Assembly (NCBI RefSeq): GCF_008122525.1
Contig: NZ_VSRV01000001.1
Coordinates: 1,550,001 to 1,614,000, forward strand
Length of the DNA stretch: 64,000 nt
Reading direction: 5' to 3'
Source of the DNA: Marinomonas sp. IMCC 4694
GTDB taxonomy: Bacteria; Pseudomonadota; Gammaproteobacteria; Pseudomonadales; Marinomonadaceae
Shown here piece by piece: positions 18,886 through 27,054 of the stretch. Position 1 is the first letter of the stretch. Every line of letters starts with the position of its first letter. The position numbers and the translations under genes were made by a program. Below the pieces are notes generated by a model. That model made no database searches. It was not told the DNA's origin and was given only the letters and a program-made list of their open reading frames with translations.

Positions 18886-18929
18886 TTCATCAAATTTCTC
18901 AGTAAGTGGGTAAGATGACAGGTGGTTAT

Positions 18930-19724
18930 ATGTATAAATTTCGTAATATATTTTTTTTATTAGCATTTAGTAGTGGGATGACATCGGCAGGTGTATTGAG
19001 CGTTGAGCCGTATCGCGATGCGCAGTTGGTGAAGAGTTATTCGCAAGCGAATGAGTTTATCGAAGTGCCATTAAGCAAAATCCGTAGAGCAGGAAGTGGC
19101 TGGGAGCCGGAGTCAGTGATTCGATTGCAAGGCGATTACTTCTCCTCGCTGTATAAGGTAAATCGCAACGCTTTATTGACAGAGGTGTATGCGCATTATC
19201 GTTCGCAGATGTTGTTAGGTGGTCGCAGTATTGCGTTTGAATGCGAAAGTCGCAGCTGCGGAAGCAGCAATGCTTGGGCCAATGACTTTTTTGGTGATTA
19301 TCTTTTATACGGTGCCGATCAGAGTCAGTACTTACTTGTGGTCAAAAGCCCACTTGGGGCATATCAAGTGCTGTATTTAAATCGCCGCGGCGCTGGTGAT
19401 GTGATGGTGCGTTTAGATGAGGTGCTATCAACGGAGGCAAAAGACACTGAGTTTGATATTGTCGCGCAAATGAAAGCTTCCGACACACCAAGAATACGTC
19501 GATTTGTGAACGATTTGCCTGCTGGTCAAGGTGTGGTTGCTTTTGTGACGAGTGAAAAAACGGGGACATTTAGCGCTATTGAGTCCGGTGATATGCTTAT
19601 TTCGACACTAATCGCTGGGTTGGGTGATCAATTAAAAGGCAGGGTACGCTTTATTAATTTGGCCAATCTTGGGCGTGAATCACTTGGTGTAAATCGTGTT
19701 TCATTTGTGTATGTTCGTGATTAG
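18930..19724 (+). CDS. exported DUF4892 protein
   Basis: 264 residues from ATG 18930, preceded by AGGTGG; in-frame starts at 18906 (GTG) and 18915 (ATG) are possible. A signal peptide is visible (MYKFRNIFFLLAFSSGMTSA). The central block FECESRSCGSSNAWANDFFGDYLLYG matches the DUF4892 family and its paired cysteines. Probably periplasmic or envelope-associated. Its TAG stop lies inside the first copy of the GTGATTAG array that leads into the next gene. Function unknown. Confidence 0.82.
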   Translation: MYKFRNIFFLLAFSSGMTSAGVLSVEPYRDAQLVKSYSQANEFIEVPLSKIRRAGSGWEPESVIRLQGDYFSSLYKVNRNALLTEVYAHYRSQMLLGGRSIAFECESRSCGSSNAWANDFFGDYLLYGADQSQYLLVVKSPLGAYQVLYLNRRGAGDVMVRLDEVLSTEAKDTEFDIVAQMKASDTPRIRRFVNDLPAGQGVVAFVTSEKTGTFSAIESGDMLISTLIAGLGDQLKGRVRFINLANLGRESLGVNRVSFVYVRD

Positions 19725-19780
19725 GTGATTAGGTGATTAGGTGATTAGGTGATTAGGTGATTAGGTGATTAGGTGATTAG
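19717..19780 (+). repeat. tandem octamer array, 8 perfect copies of GTGATTAG
   Basis: 64 bases made of eight identical 8-base units with no variation. The first unit contains the DUF4892 stop codon; the last touches the start of the patatin gene. Each unit junction contains TTAGGTGA, a weak ribosome-site-like sequence, and a GTG. Such a perfect microsatellite is expected to vary in copy number by slippage. Directly visible in the sequence. Confidence 0.97.
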
Positions 19781-19781
19781 C

Positions 19782-20681
19782 GTGGAAACTAAGAAAACAG
19801 TCGCCTTAGTGCTGGGTAGTGGCGCAGCTCGAGGTCATACTCATATTGGTGTTATACAGGCCCTTGAAGAGCGTGGTTATGACATTGTTAGTATTTCAGG
19901 GTGCTCTATTGGGGCAATTGTTGGTGGTGTTTACGCGGCGGGTAAGTTGCCTGAGTATCGCGAATGGGTTGAATCTTTAGACCGTATGAGTATGTTGCGA
20001 TTGCTCGATATGTCCATTTTAAATGGGGTATACGTAAAAGGGGATCGTTTCTTTGAGAAAATACAAAGCCTTATAGGTACGCCAGAAATTGAGTCCTTGT
20101 CGGTAGCTTACACCTCTGTTGCGGTAGATTTATTAAAACAAAAGGAGTTTTGGTTTCAACGTGGTAGCTTGATTGATGCTATGCGCGCCTCTTCTGCAAT
20201 CCCTTCACTTATTGCTCCAGTGTCAACCAATGGCCGTGTGTATGTGGACGGTGGCGTCTTAAATCCTTTGCCTATTATTCCTACTGTACCTGCCGACGCA
20301 GATTATATCGTTGCGGTTGATCTCAATGGCCCAGCTCACGCTTTTACGGAGCCTGTGGTGAATAAAGCGGACGATGGGCCTGATTGGTGGCAAAGTACAA
20401 AAGAGTTTTTTACTAAAGCAGAATCAGACGAGCTTGACTTAAAGTCTGACTATTCTCCAGAAAGCTGGGGGCGCTTACAAACCGTTAATATGATGTTTGA
20501 GACAATGCAAGCTTCTCTCACTCAGTACAAGTTAGCAGGCTATCCCCCCGATTTACTTATTTCGATTCCGAAAGATATTTGTGGTTTTTATGAGTTTTGG
20601 CGAGCCAAAGAGTTAATTGATTTTGGTTACCATAATACCCTGCAAGCGCTTAACAACTTAGAGTCTCCGACGCCTTCATAG
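19782..20681 (+). CDS. patatin-like phospholipase, RssA type
   Basis: 299 residues from GTG 19782, with AGGTG from the octamer array six bases upstream; GTG 19773 inside the array is an alternative adding three residues. Oxyanion motif GSGAARGHTHIG, nucleophile GCSIG and the DGG dyad Asp in VYVDGGVLNPLP are all present, so a Ser-Asp lipid acyl hydrolase is expected. The length and VLGSGAARGHTHIGVIQALEE resemble E. coli RssA. Substrate unknown. Translation start and spacing depend on the repeat. Confidence 0.88.
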   Translation: METKKTVALVLGSGAARGHTHIGVIQALEERGYDIVSISGCSIGAIVGGVYAAGKLPEYREWVESLDRMSMLRLLDMSILNGVYVKGDRFFEKIQSLIGTPEIESLSVAYTSVAVDLLKQKEFWFQRGSLIDAMRASSAIPSLIAPVSTNGRVYVDGGVLNPLPIIPTVPADADYIVAVDLNGPAHAFTEPVVNKADDGPDWWQSTKEFFTKAESDELDLKSDYSPESWGRLQTVNMMFETMQASLTQYKLAGYPPDLLISIPKDICGFYEFWRAKELIDFGYHNTLQALNNLESPTPS

Positions 20682-20701
20682 GGTATTTACTCAAAAGACT
20701 A

Positions 20702-21319
20702 TTAACTGTTAACGTCGTTTTGCAGAGGATTGATTCCAAAGTGTTTTAATAATTTGCACAGTGAAATAAGCGGTAAACCCATTAGACTATTCGGGTCATC
20801 GCCTTCCATTTTTTCAAATAAACACACACCTAAGCCTTCGCATTTAAAGCTTCCGGCGCAATCGAGTGGCTGCTCCATTGCAACATAATGTGTAATGTCA
20901 ATGTTGGTGAGTGCTCTAAAATAGACGTGATATTCATTTAGGCTGTACTGAAATGACTCGGTTTGTTGCTCGAATACACATAAACCGGTTAAGAAACTTA
21001 CCTTTCGACCGCTAAATTGAGTCAATTGTTTTATTGCATTGCTTTGTGTATGTGGTTTGCCAAGAATGTGCTGGTCGAGAACTGCGACCTGATCAGAGCT
21101 AATGATAAGGGCATCAGAAGGCAGGCCTAAGTCCTGTCGTTCGTGGTGAACTGCACGTGCTTTTGCAATCGTGAGGCGCTCTACTAAATCCATGGCAGAT
21201 TCTTGCTCCAAAGGGCTTTCATCTAGGTTGGGAGAGTGGCATGTGAAGGCTAAGTTTAAACGTTTAAGCAACGCTTTTCGATAACTTGATGAAGAGCCGA
21301 GGATCAGCTGTTTGTGCAT
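20702..21319 (-). CDS. yceF: Maf-like nucleotide pyrophosphatase YceF
   Basis: 205-residue Maf family protein; the YceF branch hydrolyses m7GTP, removing a modified nucleotide. LILGSSSSYRKALL is the N-terminal signature, ISSDQV the metal site, LGKP and GRKVSFLTGL follow, and DCAGSFKCEGLG and DPNSLMGLPL close the active site. The placement divergent from yceD-rpmF is the classical one and supports the YceF subtype over YhdE. Length normal. Confidence 0.92.
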   Translation of the reverse strand: MHKQLILGSSSSYRKALLKRLNLAFTCHSPNLDESPLEQESAMDLVERLTIAKARAVHHERQDLGLPSDALIISSDQVAVLDQHILGKPHTQSNAIKQLTQFSGRKVSFLTGLCVFEQQTESFQYSLNEYHVYFRALTNIDITHYVAMEQPLDCAGSFKCEGLGVCLFEKMEGDDPNSLMGLPLISLCKLLKHFGINPLQNDVNS

Positions 21320-21454
21320 TTTTGTCTCTCGATAAGGAACTTAAAAGGTGATTTTACGGTTTTTTTAATAAAATACCCTAAAAGAGTGAAAAAAAGTGCT
21401 TTATCGTCACTTAAACTTTGACAAAAAGGGGCCTTGGCAATAGTATTCCCCGCC

Positions 21455-21976
21455 ATGTTGAATGATACGTTACCTAAATATTTTGACCCTCGTAAATACG
21501 CTAGCCATGAGCAAGCGCTTGAAGGGTACGTGCCCCTTAATCAGTTTAAGGAGCTTTGTGCTATCTTAGCCTCTGATGAAGGTAATGCTTTCATTCATCT
21601 AGACTTTAGAGTTGATGAGGATAGGCGTTATATTGCTACCGGATCATTAACGGCTCAAGTGCAGGTTGTTTGTCAGCGCTGCATGGGAGCGGTTAATCAC
21701 GATTTGGCGTTAGATTTGGCGTTGGGGTTCGTTTATGACGAAGATCACGCGAAAAATCTACCGGATGATTACGATCCTGTTGTCATGACCGATGGTGAAG
21801 TAATTTTAGCAGATATGGTCGAGCAAGAAATTATACTTGCTCTACCAATTGTCGCTTATCACGAAGAAAGTGGTTGCAACCCAACAGCTGTAAAGTATGC
21901 CTCGTCTACCGATGACGCACCGGATGACGAAAAACCGAATCCATTTAGTATATTGGCCCAATTAAAGGCCAAGTAA
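21455..21976 (+). CDS. yceD: YceD (DUF177) protein, 23S rRNA accumulation factor
   Basis: DUF177 protein, 173 residues from ATG 21455. I prefer this start because homologues begin with a short hydrophobic-DPRK opening (MLNDTLPKYFDPRKYA); TTG 21434 has a better AAGGGG ribosome site and is an alternative. The paired cysteines VVCQRCMG and the later GCNPTAVKYAS are typical. In E. coli and plant chloroplasts the family is tied to 23S rRNA metabolism. It sits 18 bases before rpmF, as usual. Confidence 0.88.
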   Translation: MLNDTLPKYFDPRKYASHEQALEGYVPLNQFKELCAILASDEGNAFIHLDFRVDEDRRYIATGSLTAQVQVVCQRCMGAVNHDLALDLALGFVYDEDHAKNLPDDYDPVVMTDGEVILADMVEQEIILALPIVAYHEESGCNPTAVKYASSTDDAPDDEKPNPFSILAQLKAK

Positions 21977-21994
21977 AGTTAGGAGCTCCAAAAA

Positions 21995-22174
21995 ATGGCA
22001 GTACAAAAAAGTAAAGTTACTCGTTCACGTCGCGGCCAGCGTCGTTCACACGATGCTTTGACTGGTCCAACACTTTCTGTAGAAAAGACAACCGGTGAGC
22101 TTCACCGCCGTCATCACATTTCTGCAGACGGTTTTTACCGTGGTCGTCAAGTTATCACCCCTAAAGGTGAGTAA
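21995..22174 (+). CDS. rpmF: 50S ribosomal protein L32
   Basis: 59 residues beginning MAVQKSKVTRSRRGQRRSHD and ending GRQVITPKGE, the standard L32 sequence. AGGAG stands before the ATG. It lies between yceD and plsX as in most gammaproteobacteria, 11 bases before plsX. The cysteine pairs of zinc-binding L32 are absent, as in E. coli. Confidence 0.97.
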   Translation: MAVQKSKVTRSRRGQRRSHDALTGPTLSVEKTTGELHRRHHISADGFYRGRQVITPKGE

Positions 22175-22185
22175 CTAAGATACCC

Positions 22186-23130
22186 ATGATCAGGGTAGCT
22201 TTAGATGCTATGGGCGGGGACTTAGGTCCCCGCATTGCATTTGACGGTGCAATAGAGATCCTATCTCGCCATCACGATGTCTTTATCACTGTTTATTTCT
22301 CTTCTTGCTCTGGTCTGGATCTTCCTGTACCCCATGAACGCCTATCTTTGATTGCTTGCTCCGATACGATTGAGCCTGATGAAGAGATTGTTTTGTCTTT
22401 GTTTCGTCGTTCTGACAGCACGCTTTATCAGTCTTTATACTCTTTATCCAAAAAAACGTCGGATGTGGTGGTAACACTAGGCAATACTGGCGCTATGGTG
22501 GCTTTGTCACGTCATTTATTGGGTGTTCTTAGGCCTAAGTTGTATCCAGCACTGATTAGAGAGTTGTACTCTAAGCCACTGCGTTGTTTGGTGGATTTAG
22601 GTGCAAACGTACATTGTCCTTCTTCGATGCTGGTGGGCTTTGCTGAATTGGGTGCTGCTTATATTGAAGCATTGAGTAACGAAGTGCCGCGAGTTGGATT
22701 GTTAAATGTGGGTGTCGAAAGCTCAAAAGGCAGTGCCGTTATTCGGGAGGCAGATCGGCTTTTAGCAGGAAAAAAGTGGCCAGCGTATTTTGGTTATGCT
22801 GAAGGAACTGAGTTATTTGATGGCGACAAAAATGTCATTGTTTGTGATGGGATGGTGGGAAATGCGGTATTGAAAGCATCAGAAGGCTTGTTGTCATTTA
22901 TGATGAGTAAGTTTAAAGGGGTAGATGGGGTGTCATCTTTATTTGAGACTTTTTACCAAACTGAACGTCGGCATGGGGCTTGTTTAGTCGGCGTGCGTGG
23001 CAATTTGGTAAAAGGTCATGGTCGTTCCGATTTGCCTGCAATGGTAGGTGCGATTGAGTATGGAATTGATATTGCGCGTGCGGATTTGTATTCTGCGATA
23101 GAGGCGCGTCTTTGTAATGAGGCTGTATAG
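22186..23130 (+). CDS. plsX: phosphate acyltransferase PlsX
   Basis: Converts acyl-ACP and phosphate to acyl-phosphate, the donor for glycerol-3-phosphate acylation at the membrane. 314 residues, slightly short for the family. VALDAMGGDLGP is the N-terminal signature; GNTGAM, NVGVESSKGS and VVCDGMVGNAVLKASEG follow. In E. coli fabH lies immediately downstream; here fabD does, as in Pseudomonas. The gene starts 11 bases after rpmF and is part of the same transcription unit. Confidence 0.96.
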   Translation: MIRVALDAMGGDLGPRIAFDGAIEILSRHHDVFITVYFSSCSGLDLPVPHERLSLIACSDTIEPDEEIVLSLFRRSDSTLYQSLYSLSKKTSDVVVTLGNTGAMVALSRHLLGVLRPKLYPALIRELYSKPLRCLVDLGANVHCPSSMLVGFAELGAAYIEALSNEVPRVGLLNVGVESSKGSAVIREADRLLAGKKWPAYFGYAEGTELFDGDKNVIVCDGMVGNAVLKASEGLLSFMMSKFKGVDGVSSLFETFYQTERRHGACLVGVRGNLVKGHGRSDLPAMVGAIEYGIDIARADLYSAIEARLCNEAV

Positions 23131-23142
23131 TCAGGAGATTAA

Positions 23143-24072
23143 ATGAGCACTAAATTAGCTTTTGTTTTTCCAGGTCAGGGTTCTCAACAATTGGGAATGC
23201 TAGCAGATTTAGCAGAGAAGCATGAAATCATTGAGCAAACATTTTCAGAAGCATCCAGTGTGCTTGGTTATGATTTGTGGGATCTTGTGCAGAATGACGC
23301 CGAGAAACTGAGTCAAACTGATAAAACGCAACCCGCTTTATTGACTGCCAGTGTGGCTCTATGGCGTCTTTGGGGGCAGCAGGGTGGCGACATGCCTGCG
23401 TATGTTGCAGGTCACAGTTTGGGGGAGTATTCGGCTTTAGTTTGTGCTGGCGTTATGGCTTTTGCTGATGCGGTGGCGTTGGTCAAATTACGTGGTGAAT
23501 ACATGATTCAAGCTGTACCGCCTGGTGAAGGAGCTATGGCTGCTATTATTGGCCTTGATGACGATAAAGTGATTGAAGCCTGTTCAGCCGTTGCGGGCGT
23601 TGTCAGTGCGGTAAATTTTAACTCGCCAGGTCAAGTAGTCATTGCTGGGCACGTTGCTGCTGTTGAAGAGGCAATGGTAAGCGCCAAATCTGCTGGAGCA
23701 AAACGTGCCTTGCCGTTGCCTGTCAGCGTGCCTTCGCATTGTGAACTGATGATTCCAGCCGGTAAAAAATTAGCTGAAAAACTGGAGTCTATTGAGTTTA
23801 ACGTACCAAGCTGTATTTTAGTGCAAAATGTCACGGCTCAAGCGGTGTCGGATCCCATGATTATCAAAGCGAATTTGGTTTCACAACTGAGTGAGCCGGT
23901 ATTGTGGACCCAGACTGTTGAGTTACTATCAGAGCTTGGTGTGACGTCCACAATAGAGTGTGGTCCGGGTAAGGTCCTTAGTGGCTTGAATAAGCGCATT
24001 GTGAAAGGTTTAGGCGTTGCTGCTTTAGGTGATTTGTCTGGTTTTGATTCTGCCTTGACTGATTGGCATTAG
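23143..24072 (+). CDS. fabD: malonyl-CoA:ACP transacylase
   Basis: Loads malonate onto acyl carrier protein for chain elongation. 309 residues: FPGQGSQQLGML at the N-terminus, the Ser nucleophile in AGHSLGEYSAL, the catalytic His in VPSHCELM, and ECGPGKVLSGLNKR near the end. It starts 12 bases after plsX with CAGGAG upstream. Complete and ordinary. Confidence 0.97.
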   Translation: MSTKLAFVFPGQGSQQLGMLADLAEKHEIIEQTFSEASSVLGYDLWDLVQNDAEKLSQTDKTQPALLTASVALWRLWGQQGGDMPAYVAGHSLGEYSALVCAGVMAFADAVALVKLRGEYMIQAVPPGEGAMAAIIGLDDDKVIEACSAVAGVVSAVNFNSPGQVVIAGHVAAVEEAMVSAKSAGAKRALPLPVSVPSHCELMIPAGKKLAEKLESIEFNVPSCILVQNVTAQAVSDPMIIKANLVSQLSEPVLWTQTVELLSELGVTSTIECGPGKVLSGLNKRIVKGLGVAALGDLSGFDSALTDWH

Positions 24073-24105
24073 TCTATTTGTTTAATTTGATTGTAGGAGG
24101 CTATC

Positions 24106-24840
24106 ATGAGTCTTGAAGGAAAAATTGCATTAGTAACTGGGGCAACTCGGGGCATAGGTAAAGCGATTGCGACCGCATTAGTCGAGCAGGGAGCCACCGT
24201 AATTGGTACGGCAACCAGTGAATCTGGCGCTCAAAGTATCAGTGATTATCTTGGTGCGAATGGGAAAGGCTGGGTGCTTGATGTGTCATCAAGCGAGTCG
24301 GTTGATACAGTCATAAAAGAGATAACCGCAGAATATGGTGCTCCGACAATATTGATTAATAATGCGGGCATCACGCGTGATAATTTGATGATGCGCATGA
24401 AAGAAGACGAATGGGGCCAGGTGATCAACACCAACCTGACGTCGGTGTTTCGTGTGACGAAAGCGTGTTTACGCGGCATGACAAAAGCAAAATTTGGTCG
24501 TGTTATTAGTATCAGCTCTGTTGTCGGTTCTATGGGTAATGGTGGGCAAACAAATTACTCTGCTGCAAAAGCGGGCTTAGAAGGTTTTAGTCGTTCTTTG
24601 GCTGCAGAGATTGGATCTCGTGGTATCACGGTCAATTGTATTGCGCCTGGGTTCATTGAAACCGACATGACGAAAGTATTGCCTGAAGAGCACAAGGCCA
24701 AATTGGTATCGAAAGTACCTGCGGCACGCCTTGGTCAGCCCGAAGAAATTGCGGCCGCGGTCGCGTTTTTAGCGTCAAATGGGGCGGCATATATCACTGG
24801 AGAGACACTACATGTGAATGGCGGCATGTATATGTCGTAA
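24106..24840 (+). CDS. fabG: 3-oxoacyl-ACP reductase FabG
   Basis: NADPH-dependent short-chain dehydrogenase that reduces beta-ketoacyl-ACP. 244 residues: TGATRGIGKAI cofactor loop, NNAGITRDNL, catalytic Ser in SISSVVGSMG, and Tyr-Lys in NYSAAKAGLEGF, ending LHVNGGMYMS, the canonical FabG tail. GTAGGAGG is a strong ribosome site. A small GTTGAATT/AATTCAAC stem follows the stop. Confidence 0.97.
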   Translation: MSLEGKIALVTGATRGIGKAIATALVEQGATVIGTATSESGAQSISDYLGANGKGWVLDVSSSESVDTVIKEITAEYGAPTILINNAGITRDNLMMRMKEDEWGQVINTNLTSVFRVTKACLRGMTKAKFGRVISISSVVGSMGNGGQTNYSAAKAGLEGFSRSLAAEIGSRGITVNCIAPGFIETDMTKVLPEEHKAKLVSKVPAARLGQPEEIAAAVAFLASNGAAYITGETLHVNGGMYMS

Positions 24841-24845
24841 TTTGA

Positions 24846-24929
24846 GTTGAATTTTATCTTTAATTCAACGAAAATACGTCTCCGGTTCATGTTGAGAATC
24901 ACACCTTTTAGGTGACCGAATTTTATAAT
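24846..24929 (+). promoter_or_regulatory. fabG-acpP spacer: stem-loop and candidate acpP promoter
   Basis: GTTGAATT (24846-24853) pairs with AATTCAAC (24862-24869) just after fabG but has no T-run, so it is a weak terminator or processing stem. TATAAT at 24924-24929 is a perfect -10; no good -35 lies 16-18 bases upstream, and TTGAGA at 24892 is too far. CACCT-TTT-AGGTG, a small palindrome, sits where the -35 would be and could bind a regulator. A separate acpP promoter is expected because ACP is very abundant. Confidence 0.4.
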
Positions 24930-24970
24930 ATGCTCACACTGAGCTGTTAATAGTAGAGTAGGAACTTCTA

Positions 24971-25204
24971 ATGAGTAGCATTGAAGAACGCGTTAAGAAA
25001 ATCGTTTGTGAACAACTAGGTGTTAAAGAAGAAGATGTGGTTGCGTCTGCTTCTTTTGTTGATGATCTAGGTGCAGACTCCCTAGACACTGTTGAGCTAG
25101 TGATGGCTTTAGAAGAGGAATTTGATACTGAAATTCCTGATGAAGAAGCTGAAAAAATCACTACCGTACAAGCAGCGAACGACTATATCAACGCTAACTT
25201 GTAA
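24971..25204 (+). CDS. acpP: acyl carrier protein
   Basis: 77-residue acidic carrier protein that holds growing acyl chains on 4'-phosphopantetheine. The attachment site is Ser37 in DDLGADSLDTVELVMALEE. It starts MSSIEERVKKIVCEQLGV and ends AANDYINANL, as usual. TAGAGTAGGA precedes the ATG. A terminator-like hairpin follows at 25228-25261, which would let acpP be made in excess over fabF. Confidence 0.98.
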   Translation: MSSIEERVKKIVCEQLGVKEEDVVASASFVDDLGADSLDTVELVMALEEEFDTEIPDEEAEKITTVQAANDYINANL

Positions 25205-25227
25205 GATATTGTTGAACTGAGTTTTCC

Positions 25228-25263
25228 GAAAAGCCGCTTGTATTTATTACAGCGGCTTTTCTT
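25228..25263 (+). terminator. terminator or attenuator between acpP and fabF
   Basis: GAAAAGCCGCT (25228-25238) pairs perfectly with AGCGGCTTTTC (25251-25261) around a 12-base loop, with the T-run inside the right arm. It lies 24 bases after acpP and 47 bases before the fabF start. Confidence 0.75.
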
Positions 25264-25309
25264 ATTCATAGCGCTTCAAGAATTGAAGACGGATTGCTGG
25301 AGAAGCCTT

Positions 25310-26551
25310 ATGTCTCGTCGTCGGGTTGTAGTCACAGGAATGGGTATGGTGACACCCCTTGGCAATAATGTGAAAGATACGTGGGATAATATATTGGAGG
25401 GCAAGAGCGGTGTTTCTGAAATTACCTCTTTTGATGCAGGCCAATTTTCTACTCGTTTTGCAGCGCAAGTGAATGGTTTTGATGCCACCCAATATATGAG
25501 TGTCAAAGAAGCGCGCAAAATGGATCTATTTATTCAGTATGGTATTGCCTCCGCTGTTCAAGCGTTGGAAGACGCTAACCTCAATGCAGACACCGCGAAT
25601 TTACACCGCGTGGGGTGTGCTATCGGTTCAGGTATTGGTGGTTTACCAATGATTGAAAAGAATCTTGAGTTGCTGAATGAGTCGGGCCCTAAACGTATCT
25701 CTCCTTTTTTTGTGCCAGGCGCGATTATTAACATGATTTCTGGTCATGTTGCGATACGTTTTGGCTTTAAAGGGCCTAACATTTCTATTGTTACCGCTTG
25801 TACAACGGGAACTCACAATATCGGTATGGCGGGTCGTATGATTGCCTATGGTGACGCTGACGTGATGGTTGCTGGTGGTGCAGAAATGGCGATTACGCCT
25901 TTGGGAATTGGCGGTTTTGGTGCGGCCAGAGCCTTATCAACGCGTAACGATGATTATAGAACAGCCAGTCGTCCATTTGATAAAGACCGAGATGGTTTTG
26001 TGATGGGGGATGGCGCTGGTATTTTAGTGCTGGAAGAATATGAACATGCTGTGGCCCGTGGTGCGAAAATATACGCCGAATTAGCGGGCTTTGGGATGAG
26101 TGATGACGCTTATCATATGACAGCGCCGCCAGAGAATGGCGAAGGCGCGGCATCGTCGATGAGTGCGGCATTAAAGGATGCGAATCTTAGCCCTTTAGAC
26201 GTGGACTACATTAATGCGCATGGGACTTCTACGCCAGCTGGTGATTTAGCTGAAACCAAAGCGGTGAAGGCCTTGATGGGAGAGGACGCGTCAGATGTGG
26301 CCATCAGTTCCACTAAGTCTATGATTGGTCACTTACTTGGGGCATCGGGGGCGGTGGAATCCATTTTTTCGATTCTTGCGATCCGTGATCAAGTGGCGCC
26401 ACCGACGATTAATCTAGTCGAGCCGGGCGAAGGGTGCGATTTGAACTATGTGCCCATTACACCGCAAAAGCGAAAAATAGACGTTGTGCTGAATAATTCG
26501 TTTGGTTTTGGCGGCACAAATGGCACATTGGTGTTCAAAAAAGTCTCTTAG
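25310..26551 (+). CDS. fabF: 3-oxoacyl-ACP synthase II
   Basis: Condenses malonyl-ACP with acyl-ACP (KAS II). The start at ATG 25310 (MSRRRVVVTGMGMVTPLGNN, GGAG upstream, 413 residues) is the family standard; the open frame extends back through the terminator but is not used. Active-site Cys in TACTTGTHNIG, His residues in HGTSTPAGD and GHLLGASGA. In Pseudomonas pabC and mltG follow; here a terminator and a reverse-strand gene do. Confidence 0.97.
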   Translation: MSRRRVVVTGMGMVTPLGNNVKDTWDNILEGKSGVSEITSFDAGQFSTRFAAQVNGFDATQYMSVKEARKMDLFIQYGIASAVQALEDANLNADTANLHRVGCAIGSGIGGLPMIEKNLELLNESGPKRISPFFVPGAIINMISGHVAIRFGFKGPNISIVTACTTGTHNIGMAGRMIAYGDADVMVAGGAEMAITPLGIGGFGAARALSTRNDDYRTASRPFDKDRDGFVMGDGAGILVLEEYEHAVARGAKIYAELAGFGMSDDAYHMTAPPENGEGAASSMSAALKDANLSPLDVDYINAHGTSTPAGDLAETKAVKALMGEDASDVAISSTKSMIGHLLGASGAVESIFSILAIRDQVAPPTINLVEPGEGCDLNYVPITPQKRKIDVVLNNSFGFGGTNGTLVFKKVS

Positions 26552-26558
26552 TGAGGTG

Positions 26559-26582
26559 AGGCGGAACGTGTCCGCCTTTTAA
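26559..26582 (+). terminator. terminator after fabF
   Basis: AGGCGGA (26559-26565) pairs with TCCGCCT (26571-26577) around a five-base loop, followed by TTTAATTT. It lies just after the fabF stop and closes the fatty-acid cluster. Confidence 0.8.
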
Positions 26583-26586
26583 TTTG

Positions 26587-26994
26587 TTAATGAATATGAA
26601 GTGGTGAAGCACGCAGCGCGTTAATTTGTTGTGAGATATCGTAGTCAACACCTTGGCTGTCTAGTTCGTAGAGTTGATCTTCCAGTTGCTGGTATAAAGC
26701 GATCTCTTCATCACCTAAAAAATGCAAACATTCGCCTCCAATAAACCACAATAGTTCACGTTTTATAAGAGGCACTAAGTTTGCGTAGCATCGTATGAAG
26801 CGCGATACGATTTCTTGTGCGTCAAACGTGTAGTCTTGGGCGCTGTCCTGAATGTGGTTCATCAGCTTGTCCCATTTCTTTAGGAAGTCAATTTCTTCCT
26901 CTGCTAAATTCGTTTGGTCAAAAGGAGTGTGCTCTGCGATTCGCTGACGCAAATCAGCAAAAGCGTCAAAGATATATTGTGTGCGTGATTCCAC
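26587..26994 (-). CDS. conserved small protein, PA2817-like
   Basis: 135 residues from a GTG start at 26994 with AGGG upstream. Soluble, acidic and helical. The middle reads KRELLWFIGGECLHFLGDEEIALYQQLEDQ, which I recall as the core of the PA2817 family found in Pseudomonas and relatives. No catalytic motif or localisation signal. It converges with fabF and is divergent from the ABC transporter genes. Function unknown. Confidence 0.65.
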   Translation of the reverse strand: MESRTQYIFDAFADLRQRIAEHTPFDQTNLAEEEIDFLKKWDKLMNHIQDSAQDYTFDAQEIVSRFIRCYANLVPLIKRELLWFIGGECLHFLGDEEIALYQQLEDQLYELDSQGVDYDISQQINALRASPLHIH

Positions 26995-27054
26995 GTAAAA
27001 CCCTATTCAAGTCAGTAACTATTTAGTCGGCTATGCCGTACGAGAGCTGTAATT

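Noticed and set aside
25238..25309. Earlier start for fabF
   Set aside because: The region is the acpP terminator and the added residues have no match to FabF.
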